Positions 33,096 through 46,451 are shown, counted from the first letter of the stretch. The stretch: DNA of 64,000 nucleotides from Tillus elongatus (GCA_964006375.1 OZ023265.1:10325795-10389794), one strand, 5' to 3'. Notes: a model not told the origin generated them from the letters alone. Numbers and translations: made by a program.

Positions 33096-33319
33096 GAAAG
33101 ATTTGGGTTTTTGGAAGGCAATCGACAAGTTTTTAAGAAAAAATGGCTTGTATAAAGAAAATAAAACGTTCTCGCAAAACCATGATTTGACAAATTTTTG
33201 CTATAGAACTTGTTCAAAATCACTCGTCGCTTGGAATAGGTATACAAAAATAAGTTTCCTAAATATCGGATACCTTGAATCCCAAACAAAAACAGTAGAA
33301 ACTGATATGTAATATAAAA

Positions 33320-33502
33320 GACACGGAAAGTGCGTTATGGTAGTGAATTTTCATAGAAATGATCTGGCACCAAATATTTTATTATAACTTTTTTTTCTTC
33401 AAACATAGAAATCTGAATTTTTGTGTATAGTTTACCTTTTATATCGTAAATCTACCCACCAAATTTGGTTATCATAGCTTTTTTATTTTTTGAGTTATCG
33501 GT

Positions 33503-33589
<87 letters not shown>

Positions 33590-33713
33590 TGAAACTGACA
33601 CCGGATATGGGATCTAGGGGTCCTAGTTCGCGCTCACTTGCAACAAATTTTTTTTCAAAATTCAAAAGTCGGGATCTCTCAATTAGTGAATTTTTTCTAC
33701 GAAAATTCACTAA
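33320..33713 (+). mobile_element. H-family short complete copy
   Basis: The most compact full copy: 5' end GTGCGTTATGGTAGTGAATT, a short body, GAGTTATCGG, an 81-bp TA tract (33506-33586), then conserved 3' block and perfect 3' hairpin TTAGTGAATTTT-TTCTACG-AAAATTCACTAA. The 5' AGTGAATTTTC is complementary to the 3' GAAAATTCACT. It is non-coding. Confidence 0.85.
33506..33586. repeat. (TA)n microsatellite
   Basis: Internal tract of the compact H-family copy. Confidence 0.97.
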
Positions 33714-34644
<931 letters not shown>

Positions 34645-35039
34645 TTAAAATTGTTTAACAGGAAAGAATATTACAAAAACAATAATAGCCTAGTTATTTG
34701 ACTGATTATTATCGTATTAAAGTTTGTTTTGATTCGATGTTAGTAAATATAAAATGCTTATACTTATGCCTACATACCCACAATATGTAGTGATCAATGT
34801 GGCAGTTAAATGTTCATATACATTTTTATAACACTCGGCACATTTTGAATATCGATACGTGTTTTATATTTCCAATAGGTAAGGACCCGAAATAATCGTT
34901 CAGTGTTAAATATATTGTATCTTGAGGCAATCGAATTACGTACGACTTTCGACAAATTTAAATAAAGATTTCAAAAACGTTATTATCGTTTTATTGACAT
35001 GCTGTAAGATTTTTTAAAGTTAAAATTGAAGTGTATACA

Positions 35040-35801
35040 TATTCCCCTGTGAGTCCGGGACTAATCAAAATAATAGGCCCAAGGTAACTCCTTCCTGTCG
35101 TAAGAGAGGACTAATCTGAGTCAAACACTGGCGGGAGTCTGGTCCAAGTGAGCCTGGAGAGAGGCGGATATCTCTGGGGAGTGATATGCACCAGTATTTT
35201 GATGCCACCGCTGTGGACTTAGAAATGGACAATTGGCCACGCTTGGTTGTTAATCGGGTGGGGGGGTTCCAGATGATACCGCCCTGGGTTGAGCGGTGGC
35301 GGGTATCATGTGACCAGACGACCTGGAAATGGTTTAGATCTCTGATGAGTAGATGGACGGACGCCTCGTTGGGGTGATCCTCGGGAACGGGACTCGATGG
35401 GGTGTTGCTTTGAGTCTAGTCTGGTGGGTGTGGGGTTAGAAGAACCCAGGGGAAAGCTGAGATCTCTAGGGCTGGTTTACAACTGGAGATTGAATGTTGC
35501 TCGAGAGCGTGACTTCTGATACTGCCTCGAGTCAAACAATGACGGGTGTCGGGTCCAGACGAACTCCGAGAGTGGTTGTCTCTCTTTGAGCTTTGAAACG
35601 GGCAAGAAACTTTACTCAGGTGGCAGTATAAACTGCAACCTCAAGAAAAGATCAACTCCTGCGGGGATCTGGAATTGATGTGTGAAATTTAGGTAATTAG
35701 ACCTGAGCTACAATAGACCTAAAGTGGCAGTGGAGGGACTGGAATAGCCCATTCACAATGAATCTAATCTAATATAATCTAATCTAATCTAATACCTATT
35801 T
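35040..35801 (+). mobile_element. LINE 3' untranslated end with (TCTAA)n tail
   Basis: A GC-rich segment with CCTGTCGTAAGAGAGGACTA and several GAGTCAAACA-TGRCGGG-type repeats ends in AATCTAATCTAATAT-like pentamers at 35761-35801. A short-repeat tail and a GTCGTAAGAG block are typical of LINE 3' ends. No coding frame is left, so the clade is uncertain. Confidence 0.5.
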
Positions 35802-35813
35802 AACTTTAACACA

Positions 35814-35975
35814 ATGTCAGTCCCGGATCTAAAGGCCGGGGAGCAAGCCAGGGTCAAATTGAAGTGTGACACACCTACCGAGCTCATCAAAAGATTAATT
35901 TCAGTTGCAAATGGAAAATTGGGCGAACATACCTACATAGAAGCAACCAGGCAAAATCATCCACAAAACCTGTAG
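35814..35975 (+). CDS. Short open frame of unknown origin
   Basis: ATG at 35814 directly after the LINE tail. The 53 codons begin MSVPDLKAGEQARVKLKCDT and end ENHPQ-like before TAG. Composition is coding-like, but no family was recognised. It could be the start of a retroelement ORF1 relic. Confidence 0.2.
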   Translation: MSVPDLKAGEQARVKLKCDTPTELIKRLISVANGKLGEHTYIEATRQNHPQNL

Positions 35976-36117
35976 CTGTAACGGCCCTTCTAAATAATGT
36001 ATCGGAAATAGTCAAAGCCTTGAAATAAATTTGAAAATTTTCTCTCAATGCTGAATCGACGTAGGCAAGGCTTTATAATTCAGCCATTATGCGACATCTA
36101 CCCTGATACACCTAAAT

Positions 36118-36790
36118 TACAAAACAATCAGTTAAGGCAGGTTTCTATTAAAAAGTTGTAACTAATTTAACATTATATTTAGTCTTTGACAGAATTCTAA
36201 TTGAGTTGCTAGTTACATTTCAATTGTTTTGGTTTCACAGAACATATCCATAGTGTTTGGTGGTTGAGTCTCAGCTGCCAATTTTTAAGGCTTCCCTTCA
36301 CAAAACAACCAATGCAGTTATTTAAATTCTTTACAACAATAGTCAGGCAGCCATGCTGTACTTTAAGAACTCTACAAGACAGGGTACTAAAGTGCCAAGT
36401 ATATCATACGAAACGACTAAATTCTTCATCGTCAGACATTTTACGTCAGAATGTTTTACGTAATCTAAGCTTTATCATTAGAAAATTGTTGCGCCATCTA
36501 GCGTGACATACTCTAATTACAACAACGTCGGTTAAGGAAAACTTCTATTAAAAGAATGGTACCAGAGAAAATAAGACTAATTCATTATTATAGTCGTTGA
36601 AAGAATTCTAATTAAGTTGCTATTTTGTTGCTGTTGCTACGTTTCAATAGTTAGTTCTGAGTTTTTAAAGGTTTTCTTGACAAAACAATCCAAACAGTTG
36701 TTTAAATTCTTTACAATAGCCATGCTGTAGTTTAGGAGCTTTACAAGAGAGGGTACCACATAAATCTAATAAACTTGACTTCTAAAATAA
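36118..36790. repeat. Diverged tandem duplication, about 400-bp unit
   Basis: Blocks GTTAAGG..A..TTCTATTAAAA, GAATTCTAATT-AGTTGCTA and TTTAAATTCTTTACAA recur in the same order at about 36130-36390 and 36530-36765. A further partial match (CAAGAGAGGG) occurs near 36973. Function is unknown. Confidence 0.6.
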
Positions 36791-37215
36791 TATTTTTAGC
36801 AAAATAATTATGCATTTTCTAACACATGAAATTAAACTTACAGTTAAAAATAAATTACTTTAAAAAAACATAAAATTTTTAGCACATCATATACCATCTA
36901 ATTATGAATTTAAATTTTGACTTGCAATAATTTTCCTTCAATGCCAGTCATGATGTATTTTCCACTCAACAAGAGAGGGCGCCAAGTGATTCAAATAAAA
37001 CACATCTTGCCATTTCTTTCTGTACGATAATTACGCGCTCACTCTTTATCATATGAAATCATATTAATAATTTCAGGAAAATTATGTTTGAAGAGAAACT
37101 TTGATTTTTTGTACATTATTTACCATGCATCAATTCTTTTTTTAATAATAGCAAACGCTGAATGAGATTAACGTGATTGTTAGTGTTTGGCATCTTTTAA
37201 ACCCAAATTTCAATT
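36791..37215. other. Unassigned AT-rich DNA
   Basis: Nothing recognised. At 37216-37262 an inverted H-family 3' hairpin relic follows (TAGTGAATTTTCGTC, then AATCACTAATGAGATATC). Confidence 0.35.
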
Positions 37216-37394
37216 AAGTAGTGAATTTTCGTCAAAAAAAATCACTAATGAGATATCACGACTTTGGAATTTTGGAAAAATATATATAAGGACAAGCAAG
37301 TGTCCATACTTGTGACAATTTTAAACTTTACACTGAAAAATCAACTTCTCGAATGAAACATTAAAATTAAAGAAACAGTGGAAAGGCGTCTATA

Positions 37395-39400
37395 CAGTGT
37401 GTCCCAAACTGGATGGGAATGTATTGCTATCTCCGTTATTATCAGAGATAGGCAGACTGTTACATAAACAATGTTTTGTAGAATTTCATGCTCGTTCCAA
37501 ATATTACTTGTATTTTGCCCTGCCTCTTTTCGTTTTCGAGTTATTTTGAAAAACAAAATTTGTAGATTTCTTTTTTCTTTAATATCTAAGTAGGTGTTGA
37601 TCTGACATGTCTAAGACAAGCACATTTTCAGGAGTTTTTTGAGCTACAGGTATCAACGTTTGTTTTTATTATGGCAGCCATATTGGATTTTCGGCTCATG
37701 CAATAGCCCATGACAAGAGGTTTCCAATGATGTACAACATGCTTGAGAAATCTTGTAATTGCACTGACAATTTTCAGAAAAACCGTTTTGAGGATAGTAG
37801 GCTATGAAATCCAATACCAGAAAATAAATGACAAAAAAAAGTGTTAAAAAAGCAGTAGGCCATGGAGTCTACTTTTAGCATAATTTTCCGTAATGATTCA
37901 CGATAGAAAAATAGGAACTTTGAGCACATCAATGAATCGGTTCATTATTACGAATGATATTTTCCATTACAACATTACCCTAAAAAATTGTTATAATGTA
38001 ATTAAATAGGCAAACCTAGTAAATAACTACATTTACTAACAGAACTCAATAAAAAGCAGATTAATGATTTACGAAGACGCCTTTGAAAATTGTTTGATTT
38101 TTAACGTAAGTCAACTGAAAAACAAGAGAAGAAAGGTTGCTATGGATATAACACTATCGCGACAATTAAGAATACTGTCATTCTTAATTATCTGAACAAT
38201 TTGAGGTGTATTTAACACATTGCTTAAAATTTTGTACTAAATAGTTTGTTTCCTGTTTATTTTAAATATTATTCAACAATATGTTCAGTAATGAAGAATA
38301 TTTTAACATGTTGGAATGTTATGTTCGTTCTAACCGAAATACTGAGGTAGCTGCAAATTCATATCAAAACAACTACCTAGAAAGACGACAACCAAACACC
38401 AAAATATTTCGCAGGAATAGTGACCAATCTATCGAACGACGGTAGCTTCCACGCAAAGAAACTATCAATGCCGAGAAGTGAAAAAACAAATAATGCCGTC
38501 TTACAGGTTTCAAACGAAAACCCCCGTAATTTGTTCGGTTTTATAGAGAACAAATTGACGTTCCTAAAAGTACGGTACACCGTGTATTAAAACAAAGTCA
38601 TTACCATTGATACAAACTTACAATTGTACAAGGCTTAAAAGTTGACGATTACCCTGAGCGACTTCAATTCTGCAGATGGTATAAAGGACAATGTCAGCGA
38701 GATGAAAATTTTCATTTGAAAATAATATGGACTGATGAATCCAGGTTTACAAATTGTGGTGTGTATAATCGGCATTATTGGGCAAATGAAAATCCCCATC
38801 TAAAGGAAGGAAGACGATTGCAAGACAGATTTGGTATTAATGTTGTTTCGTTGTTAAACTGTTCCACATTATATTACCTAGCATTATTACCTAATTATGT
38901 ATTGTAAATTAAATCACAGTATTTTTTTATCGTGAATCATTACGGAAAATTATGTTAGAAGTAGAAGTCTATTGCTGGACTCCATGGCCTACTGCTGTTT
39001 GAACACTTTTTTTTGTCAGTTGTTTTCTGATATTGGATTTCATAGCCTACTATCCTCAAAACGGGTTTTCTCAAAATTGTCAGTGCAATTACAAGATTTC
39101 TCAAGCATGTTGTACATAATCGGAAAGCCCCTTTCACAGGCTATCACATGAGCAATAAATTCAATATGGCTGTCATAATAAAAACAAACGTTGATACCTG
39201 TAGCTCAAAAACAAATGACAATCCAAAGTTAAGAATAGCACAAAAAGATTACTCTGTAAAAAGTGTCCTGATAATGTGCAAGTCTTAGACATGTCAGATC
39301 ATCGCCTACTTAGATATTAATAACTCGAAAACGAAAAGAGGCAGGGAAAAATACAAGTCATATTTGGAACGAGCATGAAATTCTACAAAACACTGGTAAT
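37395..39400 (+). mobile_element. Long-TIR mariner-like element (relic)
   Basis: About 460-bp inverted repeats at 37460-37920 and 38926-39400 share, inverted, GGAACGAGCATGAAATTCTA, CAATTACAAGATTTCTCAAG and TCGTGAATCATTACGGAAAA. The left end starts with TACAGTGTGTCCC, an end type common to TA-targeting elements; the right arm lacks this outer 65 bp. The transposase relic lies between. Arms differ by many substitutions, so the copy is old. Confidence 0.75.
38281..38860 (+). pseudogene. DUF4817-type mariner transposase relic
   Basis: In order: MFSNEEYFNMLECYVRSNRN, an RRQPNTKIFRR segment, VPKSTVHRVLKQSHYH (helix-turn-helix), LKVDDYPERLQFCRWYK, and IIWTDESRFTNCGVYNRHYW with the first catalytic Asp. 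It ends NENPHLKEGRRLQDRFGINV. The second and third Asp are missing because homology stops near 38860. Several in-frame stops occur before 38620. It lies between the two long inverted repeats, as expected for this element. Confidence 0.8.
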
Positions 39401-39439
39401 TTAACCGTCTCCCGGTTCCGTACCATCTCTACACGGGCA

Positions 39440-40010
39440 ATTCACCTGTTAGCTGTAGAAATATGTTTCCTACATGAGGCGAGGGGAGTGAGACTAGAAG
39501 AAGTTAAGCTGACTGCAAGAAGCTGAATAATGGAGAAATGACAGCAAAGATGGTCCCAAAACACAACGAAATGGATAAAAATATTGATTCGAAATCTGAC
39601 AGACTGGACGAAATGCGACCACAAAGAAATAAATTTCTGACTCACACTAATACTTACAGGTCACGGATACTTCAGATCCTACGCCAAACGCATGGGAAAG
39701 TGAGACGAGAACAAGCAGATGTATCTACTGCGGGGAAGCGGGCACGGTAAAACATTTCATTTCTGTTTGCCCAAAGTTCAATGAGATGAGAGGTACCACC
39801 CTCAACTCTGTAGGGATACATAATATCGACGACCTGGTACCAATAACCTTGAAAGACAAGAGGTCATGAAAAAAGATCATGGAATTTGCCCGACAAGCTA
39901 TGATCATAAAAGACAGACACAAGAACTAGCGAAGCGAAGAAAACAACCAACATAGATTGCCCGAACTCCTTAAAGAGGACCGGGAAGTACGAAAAATGTG
40001 GAAGGGGAAG
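39440..40010 (+). pseudogene. R1-type LINE 3' coding end
   Basis: Fragments in changing frames: WSQNTTKWIKILIRNLTDWT, LTGHGYFRSYAKRMGK, then a CIYCGEAGTVKHFISVCPKF zinc-knuckle-like motif, NEMRGTTLNSVGIHNIDDLV, and RQAMIIKDRH. This order (W-rich segment, TGHG, CCHC-type motif) is typical of the ORF2 C-terminus of R1-clade LINEs. Reverse transcriptase is absent. It may be the missing part of the family at 22185 or a separate one. Confidence 0.75.
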
Positions 40011-40374
40011 AAGAAAAAACAGCTCGTAAAGATGTGTCGCAAAGATAGTACCAGTATGTAACAGAGCGGTTCAGGGGAGCAACTAGCTTGGTCAGCAGAA
40101 ATGTGCCAACTACTCCGCACAATAAAAAAACCACCTAGCTGTAGTATCTAAATCGCCCATGTTAACACTAATCACTAACGTGAAATTAATGTCAACTTCT
40201 TGTGATAACGTGAAATTAATTTCATGCTTCTGTTGAAAGGTGAAATTAATTTCACCCAAAATTTTTTTTCACACTTGGCCCCTGAGCGCTTCAGAAAATT
40301 GTCACTAAATGTATTATCTTTTATATATTTGTGTGTTCGTCGTTTTTGCAATGGCTTATTGACATGATCAGCAC
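40011..40374. other. Unassigned DNA
   Basis: It includes three near repeats of GTGAAATTAATKTCA-type sequence at about 40175-40255. No gene was recognised. Confidence 0.35.
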
Positions 40375-41356
40375 GCGACCGTGTGGTTTTCTTCCTTGCT
40401 CAAAAAAAAACTGGCACAGAAACTATTGGAATGTTAAAAACGGCCTACGAGGATGATACGTTTTGGAAAATTCAAGTGTTTGAGAGGTTTTCCCGTTTCA
40501 AAAGGAGTGAAATGTCAATTGATGAGAAACCTGGCTCTGGTCGTCCTGCCACGGCTCCAACCGATGAAAATCTTGAAAAAATTCGCTAAATTATCCTGGA
40601 GGATCGACGATGGACGACTTGGAGTTCAATTCAGCGAATTTTAATGGAATATTTGGGAACAAAAAGGGTGGCTGTCGAATTCGTGCTTCGACTGTTGACT
40701 ATACTAAACAAAGCAATGTCTCGTGGAAGCACGTTACGATTTGAAACAAGTGCTCTAAATGATCTAAACTTTTACCAAGGTCATCACAGGTGAGGTGCTA
40801 GGGTTACGACCCTGTAACGAGGCAACAATTAAGCCAGTGGAATACTCCAAGTTCGCCTCGCCTCATATAAGCTCGTCGAGTAAAATCAAACGTCGAAACA
40901 TTGCTGATTTGCTTTTTCGATATGCGAGGAGTTGTTCACAGGATCAGGCGGTTAACCAAGGCTTTCTACCTGGAAGTTTTGAAAAGATTGCGCAAGAATT
41001 TGCAGAGGTCTCATATATGGCAGTTTTCCCACCACGATAACGCCTCTGTTTGACCAAAAATGGCATGACCCCTCTGTCCCATCCCCTCTATTCACCTGGC
41101 TTTGCCACAGACGGCTTTTTTTATTTTCTAGAATGAAATGAGACTTGAAAGTAAAGCGTTTTGTCAACGTTGCTGAGATGAAGACGTACAGGGGCGCTGC
41201 CGGGCATAACAGAGAACGAATTTCCAAAGTTTTTTGAACAATGGAATAAAAGATTGGACAAGTGTGCCAGCGGGGAATACTTGGGATTGAAGGTTTTTTT
41301 TTTTAATTTAATAATTTGAAAAAAATAAGTTGGTTTCTTTTGGGTTCCCCCTCGTA
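40375..41356 (+). pseudogene. Mariner DD34D-type transposase relic, second lineage
   Basis: Frames in order: KKTGTETIGMLKTAYEDD, FERFSRFKRSEMSIDEKPGS, GRPATAPTDENLEKIR (N-terminal helix-turn-helix), ARSCSQDQAVNQGFLPGSFE, and a relic of the third-Asp region, KNGMTPLSHPLYSPGF. Next come VKRFVNVAEMK and a C-terminal FEQWNKRLDK-like segment. The KVITGDES first-Asp motif is damaged (VITGEVL). The 3' terminus GGGTTCCCCCTCGTA at 41342-41356 looks like a mariner terminal repeat; its left partner was not found. It is a different lineage from the copy at 1087. Confidence 0.8.
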
Positions 41357-41995
41357 TCTATGCATATGACATTTCGTGTTATACGTAACTTACAAGTTCA
41401 TGGCAAATTACATAAATGTTACTTTTGGAAATAACAAGATTACAAGATACTATTTAAGTTATGTCAATTTTATATACCGATCTTTGTTGGGTTATCGGTT
41501 AAAGTACTACCACCAAAATTAGGTTTTGTTTTTACAAGGAAAGACGTCATATATTAAAAATCTCTGGACGCAGCAAGTACGTTATGGTAGCGAATTTTCT
41601 TTAAAATATTTTTAATTGCAAATGTCTTTCTTTGAGTAGAGCAGGTATCAAACTTGGTTGCCTATATAGTAGAAACAATGTACCATATTTCGTGGAAATA
41701 AATTTATTGTTTGAAAATATATAAACATTTTTCAAAAGTCTAGATGCAGCAAATGTGTTATGGAAGTGAATTTCCATAAAAATGTTTTTAATAGCAAATG
41801 CGAGCAGGCATCAATCTGATTACCGGTATAGCCTATGTAGTAGAAACAATGTACTATATTTTATCAAAATTACTTATGGTTTGAAAATATACACAAATTT
41901 TCCAAAAATAAACTTAAATGTTGGTTTTCTATCCAACAAAGCTTACGTTAATAGCAAATTGAGTTATTGAAATTTGAAGGATTTAACGAAAATTC

Positions 41996-42390
41996 GGTAA
42001 ATTTGCAGATTAGCTCCCGAACGCTTTTCAACAAATTGTTTTCAGAAACATTACTAGGACCCCACCTGGATGCACAAACCACAAGAAAAATTTCTTGTTC
42101 ACACCCCCCAATAAGGGAGTTGGGAGTGACTGGCAGGGTTTAAGGGGGATATGGCTTCAAGATGTGAAAAAGACAGCTTTCAAGCCCGTTTTATTCGAAT
42201 TTTCTGCTCATATTTCCTTTTTACTACCTACCCCGCCCAGCACCCCTATGCACTCCTGGTCCCGTAACTTCCTTAGGGGGTGTGAACAAGAGATTTTTCT
42301 TGGGTTTTGTGAATCCAAGGGGGGGGGCCTAGGCAGGTTTCTGAAAGCAGTTTTTTGAAAAGCATTCGGGAGCTAATCTGCAAATTTACC
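41996..42390. mobile_element. MITE with long inverted repeats
   Basis: Termini GGTAAATTTGCAGATTAGCT and AGCTAATCTGCAAATTTACC; inverted homology extends about 115 bp. The host repeat is duplicated at the ends (GAAAATTC at 41988-41995 and 42391-42398; 8-10 bp depending on where the ends are drawn). Non-coding. An 8-10 bp duplication fits hAT or Mutator-like elements, not mariner. Confidence 0.85.
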
Positions 42391-43044
42391 GAAAATTCGC
42401 TACCAAAACGCACTTACTGCGTCCAGATTTTTTTCTTATAAACGCATCATATTTCGATAAAAAATGCAAAAATGCATTAACAAATTTGTTCTACGAAAAT
42501 GAGCTAAAAAAAATTATAGACCGTTAAACCATAAACTTCACTAAACCTACAAATAAATATCCAAAAAGGCACCAACTTAACTAAACTGACAGCCAAAGCA
42601 TCAAAGAAAGAGTCTATTTGAAATGGATATTTTGTAAATATTTTAGTAAAATGAAGGGCAATGACGGTTGAATCGGAAACTTAAGGGTTTGCAGAACACT
42701 GTTCTTGCAACATTTTCTTTTCACAATCGGTTTTTGTTTCACATTGTTTGCCTAAACATTGCCAATTTTGACGTTTAAAATTGCGAGTTTGACGTTTTGA
42801 GGAAAACTCCAAAATTTGTTTGTTTAACTGCCCATAACTTCGTTATCTTTAAAGCTAGAGACCTAAATTTTGGTACAGAGTTCACTATTTATAATACAAA
42901 TACGCGTACCAAATTTTGTTGCCCGTACTTTGTTATTTACGGAGATATGAATTTTTTTAGAAAGAAAACACAAAATTTTCTGGGAAAACCTGGTCCGATT
43001 TTCTTGGCTAACGAACTTATCCAAGCCACTTGCAAGTTATTGGT

Positions 43045-43047
<3 letters not shown>

Positions 43048-43126
<79 letters not shown>
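43048..43126. repeat. (TA)n microsatellite
   Basis: Internal tract of the long H-family copy. Confidence 0.97.
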
Positions 43127-43132
<6 letters not shown>

Positions 43133-43339
43133 TAAACACATTTCTCCTCATTAGCGAATTAAAAAAAAATTCGCTAATAAATCCATGGTTACCTACATTG
43201 TGTATAATCGACGCAAATACCAGATCTAACTTCACATTGACAGAAGTCTCTAATATATCCTCTTCGAATATTTATATTCACTTTTCTTTAAACTTTTATT
43301 ACCTGCTTATTTTAACAAACAATATTTTAATAGAAACAA

Positions 43340-43392
43340 ATTCTCATCAAAATTCATTACTATAACGCTTTTGCTGAATCCAGACCATTTTA
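43340..43392 (-). mobile_element. H-family 5' block, isolated
   Basis: Inverted 5' block (AAATTCATTACTATAACGC, then GCTGAATCCAGACC). No body is attached. Confidence 0.5.
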
Positions 43393-43994
43393 TTCCTTCA
43401 AGTTACAAAACAGTTGAGTCTAGGAGATCGCATCATAAACCTTAAAATGCCACAGCTACAGCTACCTAATAGATACCTACTTATTAATTTTAATGAAGCA
43501 TGATATCATTATTTGAGATTTGAACACAAGCAATAACCTCTGATGAATGAATTTACAATTACAGCTGTTACGTCGGCGTAAGTGAAAATTGCATTTTCAC
43601 TATTTTCAGTTTCACTATCAAACTGGATCATTACATAAGCAAAATATTTATGAACAACGTCGGTTCTATGCGTAAACGTCCCAACGAAATGGATAGTGAC
43701 GCGTTGCTGGTTGCCTAGCAACATTGTTGTCAAGCACCCGAGCGCATGCAGATTACAGTCTTGGCTAATACACTTCTCCGTCTGATTTTTATCGACATTT
43801 TATCCACGAAATTCAGATAAAATACTATTATTACTATCAAAAACTTACTTTCAATACATTCCAGTGTTAAAGTGCATCTGATATTGTAAAGAATCTGACA
43901 GTGACAACCGCTTGCTGAGTCAATTGGCTACTGATAAAAAATTTACGGCTATTCGTATCGACATTAAATTAAATGATCTGTTCTACTACGGAAA

Positions 43995-44059
43995 ATGGAG
44001 TCATTCACTGGGACATTCACATTCTTCGGTGATAATGAGCCTTTCGCCACAGACCAAAG
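43995..44059 (+). CDS. Possible first coding exon 1
   Basis: GAAAATGG gives an acceptable start context. The frame reads MESFTGTFTFFGDNEPFATD then Q, and ends AAAG|GTAAGA in phase 2. No homologue was recognised and no partner exon was found in the window. Confidence 0.35.
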
Positions 44060-44767
44060 GTAAGATTCTGATTTAAAAAGTATAGATAAGATGATTTTTA
44101 TTATGACAGGATTAATGTTTGAACTTGGCGCCACGTAAGCGTCTCAGGTGAGTAGCAGTAGCTACGGAACGCGTATCGTAGTTTCTAGTACACGAAGATT
44201 ATGAGAGATGTCGCCGCGTACACGTTTTAAATTTGTGACATGCTATGAGTTACATATTTATGCGGTTTGTCGCGTGTAGAAATGTCGGCGGTGTGTTGAA
44301 AATCACGCGAGTTTTCAGTTTTAAACGAAATAATTTGGGCACATCAAGTTTAAATCAAATAAACTGAGGGATATTGTGTTGACAGGTGCATGTCGATGTT
44401 TGGATGTTGTCCATAACCTTGAATCAAACCAATAGGAGAGTACGGCGCGGACCGACTGCCAATCGAAACGCCAGGGTCAACAAATCCTTGTGAAATAGCC
44501 GAGTTTTGTGGCGGCCATGTTGAAAACAACATTTTCTTCGACGTGTGCTATTTTTTAAGAATTTGTGTTTATCAAACTCGATAATTCGGTAGAAAGATGG
44601 TTCAAGTGTTGTGTCTTATTACTGTTGTAGGAAATTAGTGCAGTGAGTGCCTGAAAGGGAGAGTTCTCCATGACAGTTTGCTTGTGTTTTGAAGTATAGT
44701 CAAGACCTTGAATAGTGTTTGGTTTGGCTTCTTGGAAACTTCAGTTTTGGATACGTATTTTCTCATT

Positions 44768-44786
44768 ATGTCTTTTCACGATACAG
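44768..44786 (+). CDS. Possible first coding exon 2
   Basis: ATG TCT TTT CAC GAT ACA G|GTAACG gives MSFHDT and phase 1. This differs from the phase of exon 1, so the two cannot simply substitute for each other. It is very short. Confidence 0.2.
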
Positions 44787-44790
44787 GTAA

Positions 44791-45722
44791 CGCATCATTT
44801 CCACTAAATCTATGATTTTTAACAGGTTTTACATAGTTTTACAGCAATTTTGACGTTAAAAGACGTGATAAAGTTGCGATTTAGTCTGAAGGTTAGGTTA
44901 GGTATCTGTAAACTTCAATAAAGCATTATTTTTCTTCCCGTTTAGTTACGATTGTTTGCATTGCATAGGTATCTTGGATGAAGTTTTAATGTAATAAAAT
45001 AAATAAAAAATGTTTTATCTGTTGGCCTCGGATTGAAATTTATCGTTCGTTAAACCCGTTTTCACAGATAAAAGTGTATCAGTAGGTACATAAAATATTT
45101 CTTTTTATCTTGTTATATTGTTGATGCATAACAAAATAATCTTCAGCAATTCCACTAATGTATGCAGTTTTATCTTTAGGTTTTAATTACCTGGTATTGG
45201 AATGCTGTAATAAATTTCTGTGACAAATAGATGTAAAATTTTCCTCATTAACGATATAAATTTAATTAAGGAAACATTGTTTTTTTAAGAACTATTGTGT
45301 TACAAAAAAATGCCCTATTATCTTCTTTTACATATATCAGCCATTTAACCATTTTTACTGACAAGACAGCACAAATAAAATTGTGTTATTACAAAATTTT
45401 ACCTATTTGTATGATAATAAAAACCTATTATGAAACCCTTAAAAGCTATATTGTTAAAAACGGAACACATTTTGTTAGATAAATAGAAATTTGATGCGAT
45501 GACCTTGACATTCACAGCAAAAGTGTTGCAAATGTTAAACCTATCAATTGTTCTGGTTTCGAATAACTATATTTGTAGCTGCTTTTGTAGATAATGATCA
45601 GTTTTATATGTTTATTATTAGATTTTGGGGGTTGGGTTGTAAATATGTGATCTGGCTAGAGATTTTCAAAACATTTTTACTCAGCGCTAGTTTGTAAATT
45701 GATTTAATGAAGTTCAAAAGTT
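44791..45722. other. Unassigned AT-rich DNA
   Basis: Mostly unique sequence without a recognised gene; possibly intronic. Confidence 0.3.
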
Positions 45723-46013
45723 CGGGTCGCAGCACGTGCGTTATGGTAGTGAATTTTTATTAAATGCTTCAAATTTGAGTAACTCAACTTTCTATAAACT
45801 TCCCCAAGGAAACATATTCACCAAATTTCATTAAAATAACTATGTAATTTTCAGAGAAACAAATTTTTTCCAAAAAAAAAAAACAACTCGAAATTGGAAT
45901 AACTCAATTTGTCTATAAACCTAGAAAGTTGAATTTTATCACGTAGTAGGCCTTGCGTAAGACAACATACACACAAAATTTCATTGGAATAGCTTTGTAA
46001 TCTTTGGAGAAAA

Positions 46014-46451
<438 letters not shown>

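Larger units (their letters stand above)
41553..43175 (+). mobile_element. H-family long copy with nested MITE
   Basis: 5' block TCTGGACGCAGCAAGTACGT, a second partial 5' block at about 41740, and the inverted block at 42391-42437. Then come the long domain, a TA tract and a 3' hairpin (TTAGCGAATT-AAAAAAA-AATTCGCTAA, ending at about 43170). The usual GACCCCGGATATGG block is missing. A 395-bp MITE interrupts the copy at 41996. It is non-coding. Confidence 0.75.
43740..44790 (+). promoter_or_regulatory. Possible promoter and first-exon region
   Basis: The stretch is nearly free of repeats and richer in CpG than its flanks (for example GAACGCGTATCGTAG, GTCGCCGCGTACACG). Two ATG segments each end in a good splice donor (43995-44059, 44768-44786). 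No TATA element or acceptor was identified, so this is inference from composition and the donor sites. Confidence 0.35.

Noticed and set aside
35814..35975. Start of a host gene after the LINE tail
   Set aside because: The 53-codon frame has no donor site or recognisable homology; listed only as a low-confidence open frame.
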